A program made the translations under genes and the position numbers. 5,620 nucleotides of DNA, taken from positions 1 to 5,620 of the forward strand of contig JAHIUV010000044.1 of NCBI GenBank assembly GCA_018817035.1, in the 5' to 3' direction. Shown in pieces: positions 1 through 5,526 of the stretch. The number at the start of each line of letters is the position of its first letter. Position 1 is the stretch's first letter. Origin of the DNA: Candidatus Omnitrophota bacterium (GTDB lineage: Bacteria; Omnitrophota; Gorgyraeia; Gorgyraeales; Gorgyraeaceae). Below the pieces are notes generated by a model. The model was not told the origin of the DNA. It saw nothing but the letters and a program-made list of their open reading frames with translations, and searched no databases.

Positions 1-1755
1 CGCGTGCTTTAGCAGGCTTTCCACGTCCAGCTCAGCCAGATATACTTTTTGTTTTATATCAAATTTTTTGGCTACCTCGGATTTTATCTCTCCGAGCATG
101 CCTATTGTTTCTCCGGCGATCTTTATGCTGGCGGATAGCTCATTCCTTAATGAGGCAAAATCAGCGCCTTCTTTTATAACATAATCCTTCACGCCTGATT
201 CATCCAGAAAACACTGGACTATGCCTTTTAAATCAAAGAAATCAATTTCCCGCGCTTTTTCTTTCCAGTTCCCTTCAGTAACGCCGCATACACCTATGGA
301 AAGATTGTTTTTTTCGCGCACGTTGCCGGACGCCTTGTCTATCATGTAGACTTTATTCAATTCAAACAACTTAAGAAGCAAATTATTCTTTGAAAGGTTC
401 CAACTTACGACTTCCAGCATCTCCGGCAAAAGGCTCGGCCTCATAAATTCCTGGTTAGAGCTCATCGGGTTAGCCAACCTGAGCGCTTTATCAAAAGATA
501 TTCCCATGGCTTCTATCGCGGACCTGCTGGTTAAGGTATACGTAAGCACTTCGTTCAGACCCAGAGAACACAGGATACGTTTCGCGTTTTTCTCGAAAGA
601 AACCTGTTCCTTTTTCTCTTGTTCATAATATTTCTGCGCGCTGAATACAGGATCCTTTGAAGGCATTTTATCATAACCATATAATCTGGCCACTTCCTCT
701 ATCAGGTCTGTTTCAGTGTCCAGGTCCTGTCTGTATGAGGGCACTTTCACGGAAATTTTATTTTTTCCTGACTTTACGGGCTTAAGCTCAAGCCTCTTGA
801 AAAAATCCATGACAACATTGCTTTTTATATCTACCCCCAGGACTCTTGGTATCTCAGTCAGGTTTAGAGAAATCTCTTTTTCTTTTATTGTCCTGCCACC
901 CACATCAGTAACAGTACCCTTGGCCTTTCCTCCGGCAAGATCCTTTATCAGTTCCTGTGCCCTTGCGCTGGCGGAAAGCACCATGCCAAGATCAACGCCG
1001 CGCTCAAACCTATAACTTGATTCTGAAGCGAGCGTGAGCTTTCTCTGGGATCTCCTGACGGATATAGGATCAAAATACGCGCTTTCCAAAAAAATGTTTT
1101 TTGTTTCATTGGTTATCTCAGTGGCTTTGCCTCCCATTATACCGGCTATAGCCACAGGCGATTTCCCATCCGCTATGACCAGTGTATCGGGTTCAAGATC
1201 TCTTTTGACACCGTCTATAGTAATAATGCTTTCCCCTTTTTTAGCGCGCCTGACTATGATCTTATTACCATCTAACTTATCAAGGTCAAAGGCATGCAAG
1301 GGCTGGCCTGTTTCAAATAACACATAATTTGTGATATCAACCACATTGTTTACGGCTCTCACACCCATAGCGTTCAATCTTTCGATGAGCCATTTCGGAG
1401 ACGGCCCTATTTTAGCGTTCTTTATAATACAACCGACATAACGAGGGCAGCCTCTTTTGTCAACTACATCTATTTTTGCCGCTCCGTGGCCAGCGGCCTT
1501 TTTCATGTAAGATTTCTTTATCGAGGCCTGTATTTTTAAAGTCCCGGCGGTTGCCGAGGCAAGTTCTCTTGCCACGCCAAGTATTGACAGGCAATCCGGC
1601 CTGTTAGGCGTTATCTCTATGTCCATAACACTATCGCCTTCTATATCTATAACGGATGATACTTCAAGGCCCGCCATAGTAAGGGAATCCCGGACCTTCT
1701 CAAGTCCTCCTTTTATGTCAATAAAATCCTTTAACCAGTTTAAGCTGACTCGCAT
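1..1755 (-). CDS. pheT: Phenylalanine--tRNA ligase beta subunit, partial (C-terminus off window), lacking the B2 tRNA-binding domain
   Basis: The reading frame is open from an ATG at 1755 to the window edge, giving 585 codons without a stop. It is the beta subunit of cytoplasmic (alpha-beta)2 PheRS, which with PheS charges tRNA-Phe and hydrolyses mischarged Tyr-tRNA. Visible landmarks are: B1 start MRVSLNWLKDFI; MAGLEV at residues 27-32; DIEITPNRPDCLS at 45-57; TNYVLFETGQPLHAFD at about 142-157; AGIMGG at 204-209; SESSYRFERGVD at about 244-255 (B3/B4 editing and B5 region); DLIEEVARLYGYDKMP at about 349-364; then the catalytic-like core with NPMSSNQEFMRPSLLP at about 429-444 and YLAELDVESLL near the edge. 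His154 and Glu224 match my recollection of conserved editing-pocket positions. The C-terminal anticodon-binding (FDX-ACB) domain, about 90-100 residues, should lie outside the window. The roughly 110-residue B2 OB-fold normally found between MAGLEV and the TPNR motif is absent. An AAGGA Shine-Dalgarno at 1763-1767 supports the start. It lies 25 bases after the small exported-protein gene. Confidence 0.96.
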   Translation of the reverse strand, partial: MRVSLNWLKDFIDIKGGLEKVRDSLTMAGLEVSSVIDIEGDSVMDIEITPNRPDCLSILGVARELASATAGTLKIQASIKKSYMKKAAGHGAAKIDVVDKRGCPRYVGCIIKNAKIGPSPKWLIERLNAMGVRAVNNVVDITNYVLFETGQPLHAFDLDKLDGNKIIVRRAKKGESIITIDGVKRDLEPDTLVIADGKSPVAIAGIMGGKATEITNETKNIFLESAYFDPISVRRSQRKLTLASESSYRFERGVDLGMVLSASARAQELIKDLAGGKAKGTVTDVGGRTIKEKEISLNLTEIPRVLGVDIKSNVVMDFFKRLELKPVKSGKNKISVKVPSYRQDLDTETDLIEEVARLYGYDKMPSKDPVFSAQKYYEQEKKEQVSFEKNAKRILCSLGLNEVLTYTLTSRSAIEAMGISFDKALRLANPMSSNQEFMRPSLLPEMLEVVSWNLSKNNLLLKLFELNKVYMIDKASGNVREKNNLSIGVCGVTEGNWKEKAREIDFFDLKGIVQCFLDESGVKDYVIKEGADFASLRNELSASIKIAGETIGMLGEIKSEVAKKFDIKQKVYLAELDVESLLKHA

Positions 1756-1780
1756 AAAAATTTCCTTTCTATGTATACCT

Positions 1781-2182
1781 TTATATTATGCTGGTAATAA
1801 TTCCTTTTTCTACCGTAATAGTCTTGGGAACCGCGTCATTGCTTATAAAAGTACCGCTCGCCCCTGCTGTTCCTCCGACCGAATAATCAACAGCATCTAT
1901 TGTGCCATTTACGTCCAATTCAGCGGTATCTGTTGCCTTACCTATGGCGACATTACCCTCTACCAGCATTCCGCTGACAGGAGCTGTCTCAACCCCTGAA
2001 TAAGTCGCCCCCACTACTATACCTGTTCCGCCCACATCCAATTTGGTCGCTGTAAGTTCATCATACGCGCCGTAAGGAGCCGGATAATACGTGGTAAGAG
2101 TTATCTCTTCCGCCATCAAGGTCACACCTACACACAAAATAGCCGCTAAAAATACGTAACAAAAAATAAATGGTTTACGCAT
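1781..2182 (-). CDS. Small exported protein with TYYPAPYG motif and fibre-like LDVNG segments, function unknown
   Basis: A 133-residue protein. Residues 1-24 form a Sec-type signal peptide: an MRK positive start, a hydrophobic run from about F5 to V20, and a probable cut near LMA|EE. There is no convincing lipobox (Cys17 is preceded by IL) and no type IV prepilin site. The mature part begins with TTYYPAPYGAYDEL (30-43). It continues with two similar small segments, ATKLDVGGTG (45-54) and NVAIG...TAELDVNGTIDA (78-97), and ends with GASGTF...TITV..GIITSI. The AIG...LDVNGTI and GASGTF...GIITSI pieces resemble beta-rich segments of phage tail-fibre and surface-fibre proteins. The TYYPAPYG motif is one I associate with exported proteins of Omnitrophota-like bacteria. 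Both links come from recalled patterns and I cannot name a function. The ATG at 2182 is preferred over a TTG at 2203 because a strong GGAGG lies 5 bases before it and the signal peptide then starts cleanly. It lies between pheS (30 bases upstream) and pheT (25 bases downstream), in the same direction, so it is probably co-transcribed. Confidence 0.8.
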   Translation of the reverse strand: MRKPFIFCYVFLAAILCVGVTLMAEEITLTTYYPAPYGAYDELTATKLDVGGTGIVVGATYSGVETAPVSGMLVEGNVAIGKATDTAELDVNGTIDAVDYSVGGTAGASGTFISNDAVPKTITVEKGIITSII

Positions 2183-2187
2183 GTCCG

Positions 2188-2192
2188 CCTCC
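2188..2192 (-). promoter_or_regulatory. Shine-Dalgarno of the exported-protein gene (decides the start)
   Basis: On the minus strand GGAGG is followed by 5 bases and then the ATG at 2182. The alternative in-frame TTG at 2203 lies upstream of this site and has no comparable ribosome-binding sequence, so the shorter 133-residue form is favoured. The site lies in the 30-base gap after pheS. Confidence 0.75.
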
Positions 2193-2212
2193 ATTTCAAG
2201 CAATAAGCTTGG

Positions 2213-3229
2213 TTAAAACTGTTTCAAAAATCTCACATCGTTCTCGTAAAAAAGCCTGATATCATCTATGCCATGCTTCAACATACAGATCCTGTCAATG
2301 CCCATGCCGAACGCGAATCCTGTATATTTCGCGGGATCTATTTTGACAAATTCCAGCACTTTCGGATTAATCATTCCGGCCCCTAACACTTCGAGCCAGC
2401 CTTTATAGGAACATACCCTGCATCCTTTGCCTCCGCATATAAAGCATGATATATCCACTTCGGCCGAAGGTTCTGTAAAAGGAAAATAATGCGGCCTGAG
2501 CCTCATTTTCACGTCTTCGCCGAAATACGCCTTGGCAAATCTTTCGAGCGTGCCCTTCAGATCGGAAAATACTATACCTTCGGCTACCATAAACCCTTCC
2601 AACTGATAGAACATGAACGAATGGCTCGCGTCAACCGCGTCAGGCCTGTATACTTTGCCCGCGTGCACTATCTGAATAGGGGGTTTTTCTTTTTCCATTA
2701 CCCTTATCTGCGCGGTTGAGGTCTGGCTGCGAAGAAGCATGCCATTTTCAACATAGAAAGTATGAAAGGTTTCGCGCGACGGGTGATTCTTAGGAATATT
2801 AAGCGCTTCAAAATTGTAAAACTCTGTCTCTATTTCCGGAGCATCGACTGACTTGAACCCCATATTAACAAAAATCTCTACGATGTCTTCCATAGTCTTT
2901 ATCAGGGGGTGCTTATGACCGATCTCATCATTGATACCCGGGAGTGTTATATCGTTATTCTCAAAAAGAGCCTGTTCTTTGTTCCTGAAAGCCTGCTCTT
3001 TTTCGTCCACCAGGACCGTGATTTTCTGTTTTAGCTCATTTATAAGACTGCCTACTTTAGGCTTGTCCTTTTTTGCCACGCTCTTGATGCCCTTTATGGC
3101 AGAGGTGATCTCGCCTTTTCTCCCCAGATATTTAACCTTTGCCTTTTCCAGATCATCCATACTGACAGCTTCCATGATCTCGGCTAAGGCTATTTTTTCC
3201 ATATTTTTCAACTTTTCCTGTAATTTCAT
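2213..3229 (-). CDS. pheS: Phenylalanine--tRNA ligase alpha subunit
   Basis: A complete 338-residue alpha subunit, the usual length for bacterial PheS (about 330-350). It holds the class II active site that activates Phe with ATP and transfers it to tRNA-Phe, working with PheT. Residues 1-90 are a charged, probably coiled-coil tRNA-contacting arm containing YLGRKGEIT (34-42). The catalytic domain follows: motif 1 around GHKHPLIKTMEDI (104-116); IPKNHPSRETFHTFYV (145-160), where the family usually has HPARDMQDTFY; LLRSQTS (165-171); motif 2 in VYRPDAVDASHSFMFYQLEG (193-212); RLRPHYFPFTEPSAEVDI (243-260); and motif 3 in GFAFGMGIDRICML (304-317), ending in NDVRFLKQF. Ala306 matches the position known in E. 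coli (Ala294) to control side-chain specificity, so normal Phe selection is expected. A four-cysteine CFICGGKGCRVC segment (262-273) could bind zinc, as in many bacterial PheS proteins. The start is supported by AGGGGG 5 bases upstream, overlapping the ktrA stop codon. Confidence 0.98.
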   Translation of the reverse strand: MKLQEKLKNMEKIALAEIMEAVSMDDLEKAKVKYLGRKGEITSAIKGIKSVAKKDKPKVGSLINELKQKITVLVDEKEQAFRNKEQALFENNDITLPGINDEIGHKHPLIKTMEDIVEIFVNMGFKSVDAPEIETEFYNFEALNIPKNHPSRETFHTFYVENGMLLRSQTSTAQIRVMEKEKPPIQIVHAGKVYRPDAVDASHSFMFYQLEGFMVAEGIVFSDLKGTLERFAKAYFGEDVKMRLRPHYFPFTEPSAEVDISCFICGGKGCRVCSYKGWLEVLGAGMINPKVLEFVKIDPAKYTGFAFGMGIDRICMLKHGIDDIRLFYENDVRFLKQF

Positions 3230-3234
3230 TTATG

Positions 3235-3240
3235 CCCCCT
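3235..3240 (-). promoter_or_regulatory. pheS Shine-Dalgarno overlapping the ktrA stop codon
   Basis: On the minus strand AGGGGG begins with the last A of the ktrA TAA stop and lies 5 bases before the pheS ATG. Only 10 bases separate the two genes, so ribosomes ending ktrA finish at the pheS initiation site. This suggests one mRNA and possible translational coupling of pheS to ktrA. Confidence 0.65.
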
Positions 3241-3923
3241 TATTTCTCTATATGATACTTCTTTTTAAACTTGTCAAGATTTTCATTGGAACCGACTATT
3301 ACAAAAATATCCTTTTGCTTTATCACATAATCAGCCTTTGGAGCAATGGTCAACACAGGATTCTCTTCGCTATCAAGCTCCTTGCTCTTGATAGCGATTA
3401 TATCAAGTCCGTGCTGGGCCCTTACGTCCAAGTCTCTTATGGTCTTTCCATAAAACTCTTTTGGCGGCACACTTTCCATTATGCTGAATTCTGGAGATAG
3501 CTCTATATGCTCCAGTATAGATGGCGACACCAGAGAATTGGCTACACGCAAGCCCATATCCCTCTCAAGAAAAATCACTTTTTCGGCCCCGATCTTTTCC
3601 AGGACCTTGCCGTGTTCATCGGTAACCGCTCTTGCCACAACATGCTGGACACCCATTTCTTTCAAAAGCAATGTGGTAAGGACAGATGCCTCCAAATTAG
3701 TGCCTATCCCCACAATGGCAATATCCACATTCATAACGCCGGCGGCCTTTAAGGCTTTCTCATCCGTGGAATCCAGCTGAACGGCCTCTGTTACGAATGC
3801 CGATGCCTCCTGAACCAATTCTTCGTCTTTATCTATAGCGAGCACCTGATGGCCTTTTTCACTCAATGTCTTTGCCACGCTCCATCCAAATCTACCCAAT
3901 CCGATTACCGCAAACTGTCTCAT
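3240..3923 (-). CDS. ktrA: KtrA/TrkA-type cytoplasmic regulatory subunit of K+ uptake (RCK_N + RCK_C)
   Basis: A 227-residue cytoplasmic protein of single-RCK size, close to KtrA/KtrC (about 220 residues) and half the length of E. coli TrkA. Subunits of this family form an octameric ring that binds ATP/ADP or NAD(H) and gates the KtrB/TrkH membrane subunit. The RCK_N Rossmann domain starts at once: AVIGLGRFGWS (5-15) carries the GxGxxG nucleotide loop, AIDKDEE (29-35) has the acidic residue at the end of strand 2, and QLDSTDEKAL (49-58), IVGIGTNLEASVLTTLLLKE and VVARAVTDEHGKVLEKIGA follow. RCK_C covers about residues 138-218 (KEFYGKTIRDLDVR, GLDIIAIKSKE, ADYVIKQKDIFVIVGS); in some relatives this domain binds c-di-AMP, but nothing here settles that. 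A GGGAGG at 3929-3934 supports the ATG. It follows ktrB by 68 bases, giving a complete transporter pair, and precedes pheS by 10 bases. Confidence 0.94.
   Translation of the reverse strand: MRQFAVIGLGRFGWSVAKTLSEKGHQVLAIDKDEELVQEASAFVTEAVQLDSTDEKALKAAGVMNVDIAIVGIGTNLEASVLTTLLLKEMGVQHVVARAVTDEHGKVLEKIGAEKVIFLERDMGLRVANSLVSPSILEHIELSPEFSIMESVPPKEFYGKTIRDLDVRAQHGLDIIAIKSKELDSEENPVLTIAPKADYVIKQKDIFVIVGSNENLDKFKKKYHIEK
3367..3397 (-). repeat. Perfect 11-bp inverted repeat inside ktrA
   Basis: The arms TCGCTATCAAG (3367-3377) and CTTGATAGCGA (3387-3397) are exact reverse complements with a 9-base loop (3378-3386). In the transcript this would be a strong hairpin inside the RCK_C coding region, at about residues 176-186 (IAIKSKELDSE). 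There is no U-run after it, so it does not look like an intrinsic terminator. Its loop contains AAGGAG, but no start codon follows at a useful distance. Confidence 0.6.
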
Positions 3924-3962
3924 AATAGCCTCCCGGTGTTAAGCCATAACTATTTTTCTCTT

Positions 3963-3990
3963 ACAGCTTATAGCTTAAAGCTTATAGCTT
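3963..3990 (-). repeat. Four tandem 7-bp repeats in the ktrB-ktrA gap
   Basis: Starting two bases after the ktrB stop codon, the minus strand reads AAGCTAT, AAGCTTT, AAGCTAT, AAGCTGT, then AAG: four head-to-tail heptamers sharing AAGCT.T. They fill 28 of the 68 intergenic bases and end well before the ktrA Shine-Dalgarno at 3929-3934. They could be a simple slippage-prone tandem repeat or a phased protein-binding site. A weak, bulged fold-back can also be drawn, without a terminator-like U-run. Confidence 0.7.
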
Positions 3991-3991
3991 T

Positions 3992-5350
3992 TTACCCTAC
4001 CATGACTTTTTCTTCCGGATATTTATAAAATACCTTTTGCCCCCTGGCGGTAACGGCAAGAGCCAGTGTCAAAGGCCCTATCCTTCCCACGAACATAGTT
4101 ATCATGATCAACAGCTTGCCTATCGGGCTAAGCAAAGGAGTGATGCCCGTAGACAAACCCACAGTGCCAAAAGCAGAAGTAACTTCAAATAATATCCTTA
4201 AAAAATAATTAGGAATAGCCTGATTTCTGTCTTCTACAAAACTCAACAACATCGTCACTACCACGATCCAGGTTATAGCGAGGCCGACTATCATGACCGC
4301 TTTCCTAAATATAGGCTTCGGTATTGTCCTTTTAAAAATATGCATATTGTCGTTACCCTTTATCATGCTCCACGCGCCCATCAAAAGCACGCCAAAAGTA
4401 CACGTCTTGATGCCTCCGCCTGTCGACCCCGGAGAAGCTCCGACGAACATCAGTATTATTATAAAAAACAAGGTCGGGCTGGCTAGCCTGCTGATAGGGA
4501 CAGTATTAAAACCGGCTGTCCTGGATGTGACCGACTGAAAAAACGAACTAAGCATTTTATCCTTAAGGCCCAATCCGTTCATTACGCCATGATTTTCCAA
4601 TAAGAAAAACACCAGCGTGCCTAAACATATCAATATAACGCTGACGCTTACAGCTATCTTTGTCTGCAGGCTTATCTTGGAATAAAGATGCTGTATATCC
4701 TCATTACTCCTTAAAAACAACCTCTTAAAGGCCCATCTGAAAAATTTCGGGATGTCTATCAGCACCACAAATCCGATGCCTCCTAATATAATAAGCGCGG
4801 CCATAACCAGGTTTACATACGTGTCATTCGTATATTGCGTCAGGCTTGACGCGTTGAGAGAAAAACCGGCATTGCAAAAACCGGATATCGAATGAAATAT
4901 CGAAAAGAAAGGATCCTTGAACCTGCTATACAAAAGAAAAGCGCCGGTAATCTCTATAAAAAACGTTATTCCCAGGATATATAAAATAAGGGTCTTCAGG
5001 CCCTGCACGCCGCTATGGTCAAGGGCGCCTTTTATGACGATATTTTCGCGCAGGGTAAGTTTTTTGCCCAAAAGTATGGCGAAAAAAGTGGACAATGTCA
5101 TTATCCCCAGCCCGCCAACCTGTATAAGCAATAAGATCACAAAACTGCCCAGTTGTGAAAAAGCGCTTCCCGTGTCCCTGACGATAAGCCCTGTCACACA
5201 GGTAGCGCTGGTGGCCGTAAAAAAAGAATCCACTATGCCTATAGATATGCCGTTCGCGGAACATTGAGGAAGAGCCAACACGAACGCGCCTATAATTATA
5301 GTCACAAGAAAACCAAATATTACTATCTGTGGCGGTTTTAGTCTATGCAT
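3992..5350 (-). CDS. ktrB: KtrB/TrkH-family K+ uptake membrane subunit
   Basis: A complete 452-residue inner-membrane protein, matching KtrB (about 450 residues) better than the longer TrkH. The family has four M1-P-M2 units, and all four pore loops with their filter glycines can be read: DSFFTATSATCVTGL (Gly54), FHSISGFCNAGFS (Gly162), SVTSRTAGFNT (Gly280) and TSAFGTVGLSTG (Gly398). GASPGSTGGGIKT (304-316) lies in the third-repeat M2 segment, where the family has its intramembrane gating loop. FVGRIGPLTLALA (419-431) has the conserved C-terminal Arg (Arg423). It should pass K+ across the membrane, coupled in relatives to Na+ or H+, under control of the KtrA ring encoded next. The ATG at 5350 gives the usual short cytoplasmic start (RLKPPQIVIFGF) and has GGAG 3 bases upstream, a rather tight spacing, with no better alternative nearby. 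The upstream neighbour is rplT across 176 bases of repeats. The Ktr versus Trk name rests on subunit sizes. Confidence 0.95.
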   Translation of the reverse strand: MHRLKPPQIVIFGFLVTIIIGAFVLALPQCSANGISIGIVDSFFTATSATCVTGLIVRDTGSAFSQLGSFVILLLIQVGGLGIMTLSTFFAILLGKKLTLRENIVIKGALDHSGVQGLKTLILYILGITFFIEITGAFLLYSRFKDPFFSIFHSISGFCNAGFSLNASSLTQYTNDTYVNLVMAALIILGGIGFVVLIDIPKFFRWAFKRLFLRSNEDIQHLYSKISLQTKIAVSVSVILICLGTLVFFLLENHGVMNGLGLKDKMLSSFFQSVTSRTAGFNTVPISRLASPTLFFIIILMFVGASPGSTGGGIKTCTFGVLLMGAWSMIKGNDNMHIFKRTIPKPIFRKAVMIVGLAITWIVVVTMLLSFVEDRNQAIPNYFLRILFEVTSAFGTVGLSTGITPLLSPIGKLLIMITMFVGRIGPLTLALAVTARGQKVFYKYPEEKVMVG

Positions 5351-5526
5351 ATTCTCCGAGTCTTAACTTCATTCTACGATATTGCAACAAACTCTGTTGA
5401 CTTTGAAACTTCTCGACTTCGCCCCTGACAATATTGTTCGAGCTTGTCGAGAACATAAAGCTTGGGACTCCGCTCGAAGAATATTGTTCAAGCTAACTTT
5501 TCAACTACGCTCAGGGTAACGTAGAA
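5351..5526. repeat. rplT-ktrB intergenic region built of degenerate interspersed/palindromic repeats
   Basis: No gene was recognised here. Two 15-base copies of AATATTGTTC(G/A)AGCT lie at 5430-5444 and 5480-5494, 14/15 identical and exactly 50 bases apart. Three related 16-base copies, on the minus strand GRGCGNAGTY..., lie at 5409-5424, 5460-5475 and 5497-5512. The first copy group also forms an inverted repeat, TTCTCGAC (5410-5417) with GTCGAGAA (5446-5453), around a perfect 10-base palindrome ACAATATTGT (5428-5437). The units resemble the CCTGAGCGNAGTCGAAG / TTCGAGCTTGTCGA type of interspersed repeat that I recall from many environmental genomes. A ktrB promoter could lie here, but I see no convincing -35/-10 pair. 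Confidence 0.6.
5505..5524 (-). other. Small stem-loop just after rplT
   Basis: CTACG (5505-5509) pairs with CGTAG (5520-5524) across a 10-base loop, starting three bases after the rplT stop codon. The stem is short, the loop is long and no U-run follows on the minus strand, so it is at best an mRNA 3' structure and not a clear terminator. It overlaps one of the intergenic repeat copies, which may be its real origin. Confidence 0.3.

Noticed and set aside
1831..1860. Possible type IV prepilin or lipoprotein identity for the small exported protein.
   Set aside because: There is no G|FxxxE-type prepilin site and the only early Cys (residue 17) is preceded by IL, not by a lipobox.
716..1999. 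Plus-strand open frames at 716-1015, 1034-1327 and 1619-1999.
   Set aside because: They lie antisense to the clearly coding pheT and the exported-protein gene, and have low-complexity shadow-type translations with no recognisable motifs.
2183..2203. The longer N-terminus of the exported protein from a TTG at 2203.
   Set aside because: It would put acidic residues (LEMEAD) ahead of the signal peptide and ignores the strong GGAGG placed for the ATG at 2182.
2931..3780. Plus-strand open frames over pheS and ktrA, including a 189-codon one at 2931-3500.
   Set aside because: They are antisense to two strongly conserved genes with intact motifs. The hydrophobic Ser/Phe-rich translation is what the complement of Lys/Glu-rich helices gives.
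5019..5264. An 81-codon minus-strand frame inside ktrB.
   Set aside because: It is an alternative frame of the same strand, fully inside ktrB, with no ribosome-binding site or family features.
5385..5399. A CAACA/TGTTG inverted repeat with a 5-base loop upstream of ktrB, and a TAGAAT box as a possible promoter.
   Set aside because: The stem is only 5 bp, no U-run follows, and no acceptable -35 hexamer lies 16-18 bases upstream of TAGAAT.
5343..5456. A 37-codon minus-strand ORF (ATG at 5456) running through the repeats and overlapping the ktrB start, considered as a pheM-like leader peptide.
   Set aside because: It has no Shine-Dalgarno, only two Phe codons, is mostly repeat sequence, and is not next to pheS. 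It looks like a chance ORF.
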